Source: JAFGWO01 sp965603295 (GTDB lineage Bacteria; BMS3Abin14). From it: a stretch of DNA of 6,885 nt. Position 1 is the stretch's first letter. The number at the start of each line of letters is the position of its first letter. The notes below the pieces were generated by a model. That model was not told the origin of the DNA, made no database searches, and saw only the letters and a program-made list of their open reading frames with translations. Position numbers and translations under genes: made by a program. The stretch covers positions 1 to 6,885 of the forward strand of contig CBFDCL010000101.1 of the NCBI GenBank assembly GCA_965603295.1, written 5' to 3'. Below are positions 6,626-6,885 of this stretch, in pieces.

Positions 6626-6688
6626 CGATAGGTGGAGATGGTGAAATTGCGGGGGATGGCGGAATTGCAGGGGATGGCGCAGCTATCG
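6626..6688 (+). other. Leader stem enclosing the 18-bp repeats
   Basis: CGATAG (6626-6631) and CTATCG (6683-6688) are a perfect 6-bp inverted repeat, starting within a few bases of the predicted transcript 5' end and enclosing the tandem repeats. A second, mutually exclusive stem is possible between GCAGC (6679-6683) and GCTGC (6703-6707), which shares base 6683. Together with the long leader this suggests a structured 5' UTR, but no known riboswitch class matches. Confidence 0.3.
6637..6679 (+). repeat. 18-bp tandem repeat, about 2.4 copies
   Basis: Units starting GATGG at 6637, 6655 and 6673 share the pattern GATGGYGRAATTGCRGGG. Copies 1 and 2 differ at three positions, all transitions, and copy 3 breaks off after 7 bases. 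In the frame beginning at 6637 the repeat reads D-G-x-I-A-G, and two of the three differences are silent. That frame has no ATG, GTG or TTG start between the upstream stop (6607) and the repeat, so it is not called as a gene. Confidence 0.75.
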
Positions 6689-6740
6689 TAGGCTCTTTTC
6701 TGGCTGCATTGAGACGGCAATCCGGTCGAAAGGGGGTGAT

Positions 6741-6830
6741 ATGGGGGGCAGCGGCGGCGGAAACAACCTGATGAAGACAAGTATTTTAGATTGTTTTTTT
6801 GGGAACAGGTTGAACCTTGAAGGAGGGTAG
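6741..6830 (+). CDS. Possible 29-residue leader peptide or small protein
   Basis: The ATG at 6741 directly follows AGGGGGTGAT (6731-6740), one mismatch from the full anti-Shine-Dalgarno complement AGGAGGTGAT. The frame runs 29 codons to TAG (6828-6830). The peptide starts with a Gly/Ser/Asn stretch (MGGSGGGNNL), then MKTSILDCFFGN with one cysteine, and ends in LEGG. Its last codons, GGA-GGG-TAG, are also the ribosome-binding site of the next gene, whose GTG is only 4 nt beyond the stop. Ribosomes finishing here could therefore feed or block the next start. It could be a coupling leader peptide, a genuine small protein, or chance. No family is recognised. A T7 tract (6794-6800) lies within it. 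Confidence 0.35.
   Translation: MGGSGGGNNLMKTSILDCFFGNRLNLEGG
6822..6827 (+). promoter_or_regulatory. Ribosome binding site of the final partial gene
   Basis: GGAGGG, within AAGGAGGG, lies 7 nt before the GTG at 6835. It supports that GTG over the ATG at 6850, which sits inside the predicted signal peptide. The site overlaps the last codons of the 29-codon upstream ORF. Confidence 0.75.
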
Positions 6831-6834
6831 AAAC

Positions 6835-6885
6835 GTGAAAAAAACCGTTATGATCCTCATCGCAACTGTTATTTGTGTCACCATG
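6835..6885 (+). CDS. Start of a probable exported protein (3'-truncated)
   Basis: Only 17 codons are visible, from a GTG start with a strong Shine-Dalgarno sequence. They read as a classical Sec signal-peptide beginning: two lysines after the initiator (MKK), then a hydrophobic stretch (TVMILIATVICV). The product is therefore probably exported or a lipoprotein; the cysteine at residue 14 is not in a recognisable lipobox in what is visible. The mature protein lies outside, so no function can be given. It appears to be expressed from the promoter near 6610 through a leader of about 210 nt. Confidence 0.6.
   Translation, partial: MKKTVMILIATVICVTM

Larger units (their letters stand above)
6430..6834. 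other. 405-bp stretch without a recognised gene
   Basis: The stretch divides into a first part (6430-6585) holding only a doubtful short ORF, an AT-rich promoter zone (about 6555-6615), and a G-rich presumptive leader (6616-6834) with the 18-bp repeats, alternative stems and a 29-codon ORF. No tRNA, known riboswitch, insertion sequence or terminator is visible. A minus-strand frame of 60 codons across 6598-6780 only mirrors the repeats and has no Shine-Dalgarno sequence. Confidence 0.6.

Noticed and set aside
6709..6745. Resemblance of GGCAATCCGGTCGAAAGG to a c-di-GMP-I (GEMM) riboswitch core
   Set aside because: The invariant GGCAAACC and GGGACGCAAAGCC elements and the tetraloop-receptor side are absent; only a short stretch is similar.
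6598..6780. Minus-strand 60-codon frame across the leader repeats
   Set aside because: It has no ribosome-binding site, its content is the repeat read backwards, and the promoter and ribosome-binding sites of the region point the other way.
6761..6800. AAACAA/TTGTTT pairing followed by T7 as an attenuator
   Set aside because: The stem is six A/T-dominated pairs across a 24-nt loop, too weak to act as an intrinsic terminator, and part of the T-run is used in the stem.

Overview
The window is a moderately GC-rich bacterial segment holding the 3' end of a V/A-type ATPase operon, a convergent two-gene potassium-uptake operon, and a less characterised right-hand third. The source is probably a Gram-negative-style environmental bacterium. 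A deltaproteobacterium (Desulfobacterota) or relative would fit the combination of a bacterial V-type ATPase, a Ktr system and a small SWIM-like zinc-finger protein, but this is inference: no marker gene here fixes the taxonomy.

Positions 1-3534, plus strand: three overlapping genes for rotary ATPase subunits A (5' end cut off by the window), B and D. The A/B overlap is 20 bp and the B/D overlap is 4 bp, which points to translational coupling. D is the last gene, as in Thermus-type operons ending A-B-D, so the stator and membrane subunits (I, K/L, E, C, F) are expected upstream of the window. A strong hairpin followed by a T-run (3671-3713) closes the operon.

Positions 3764-5825, minus strand: ktrB (membrane K+ translocating subunit) followed 19 bp later by ktrA (cytosolic RCK gating subunit), convergent with the ATPase operon. 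A rotary ion pump beside a K+ transporter recalls the Enterococcus hirae ntp operon, where ntpJ, a KtrB-like gene, lies in the Na+-ATPase operon. Whether this ATPase moves H+ or Na+ cannot be told because the K subunit is outside the window.

Positions 5826-6084 are a divergent intergenic region with CCCGG boxes spaced exactly 11 bp apart, a 12-bp palindrome and an 11-C homopolymer. A 114-residue protein with a CxC-x8-CxH (SWIM-like) metal-binding motif follows on the plus strand (6085-6429).

Positions 6430-6834 hold no recognised gene. They carry a good extended -10 promoter (TGATATACT, ending at 6615), then a long presumptive 5' leader with an 18-bp tandem repeat enclosed by a 6-bp inverted repeat. 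A 29-codon ORF with its own Shine-Dalgarno sequence ends inside the ribosome-binding region of the last gene. That gene starts at 6835 with a signal-peptide-like N-terminus and runs off the window. The leader is the least explained part of the window. I found no convincing wholly new system, only several small unexplained structures.
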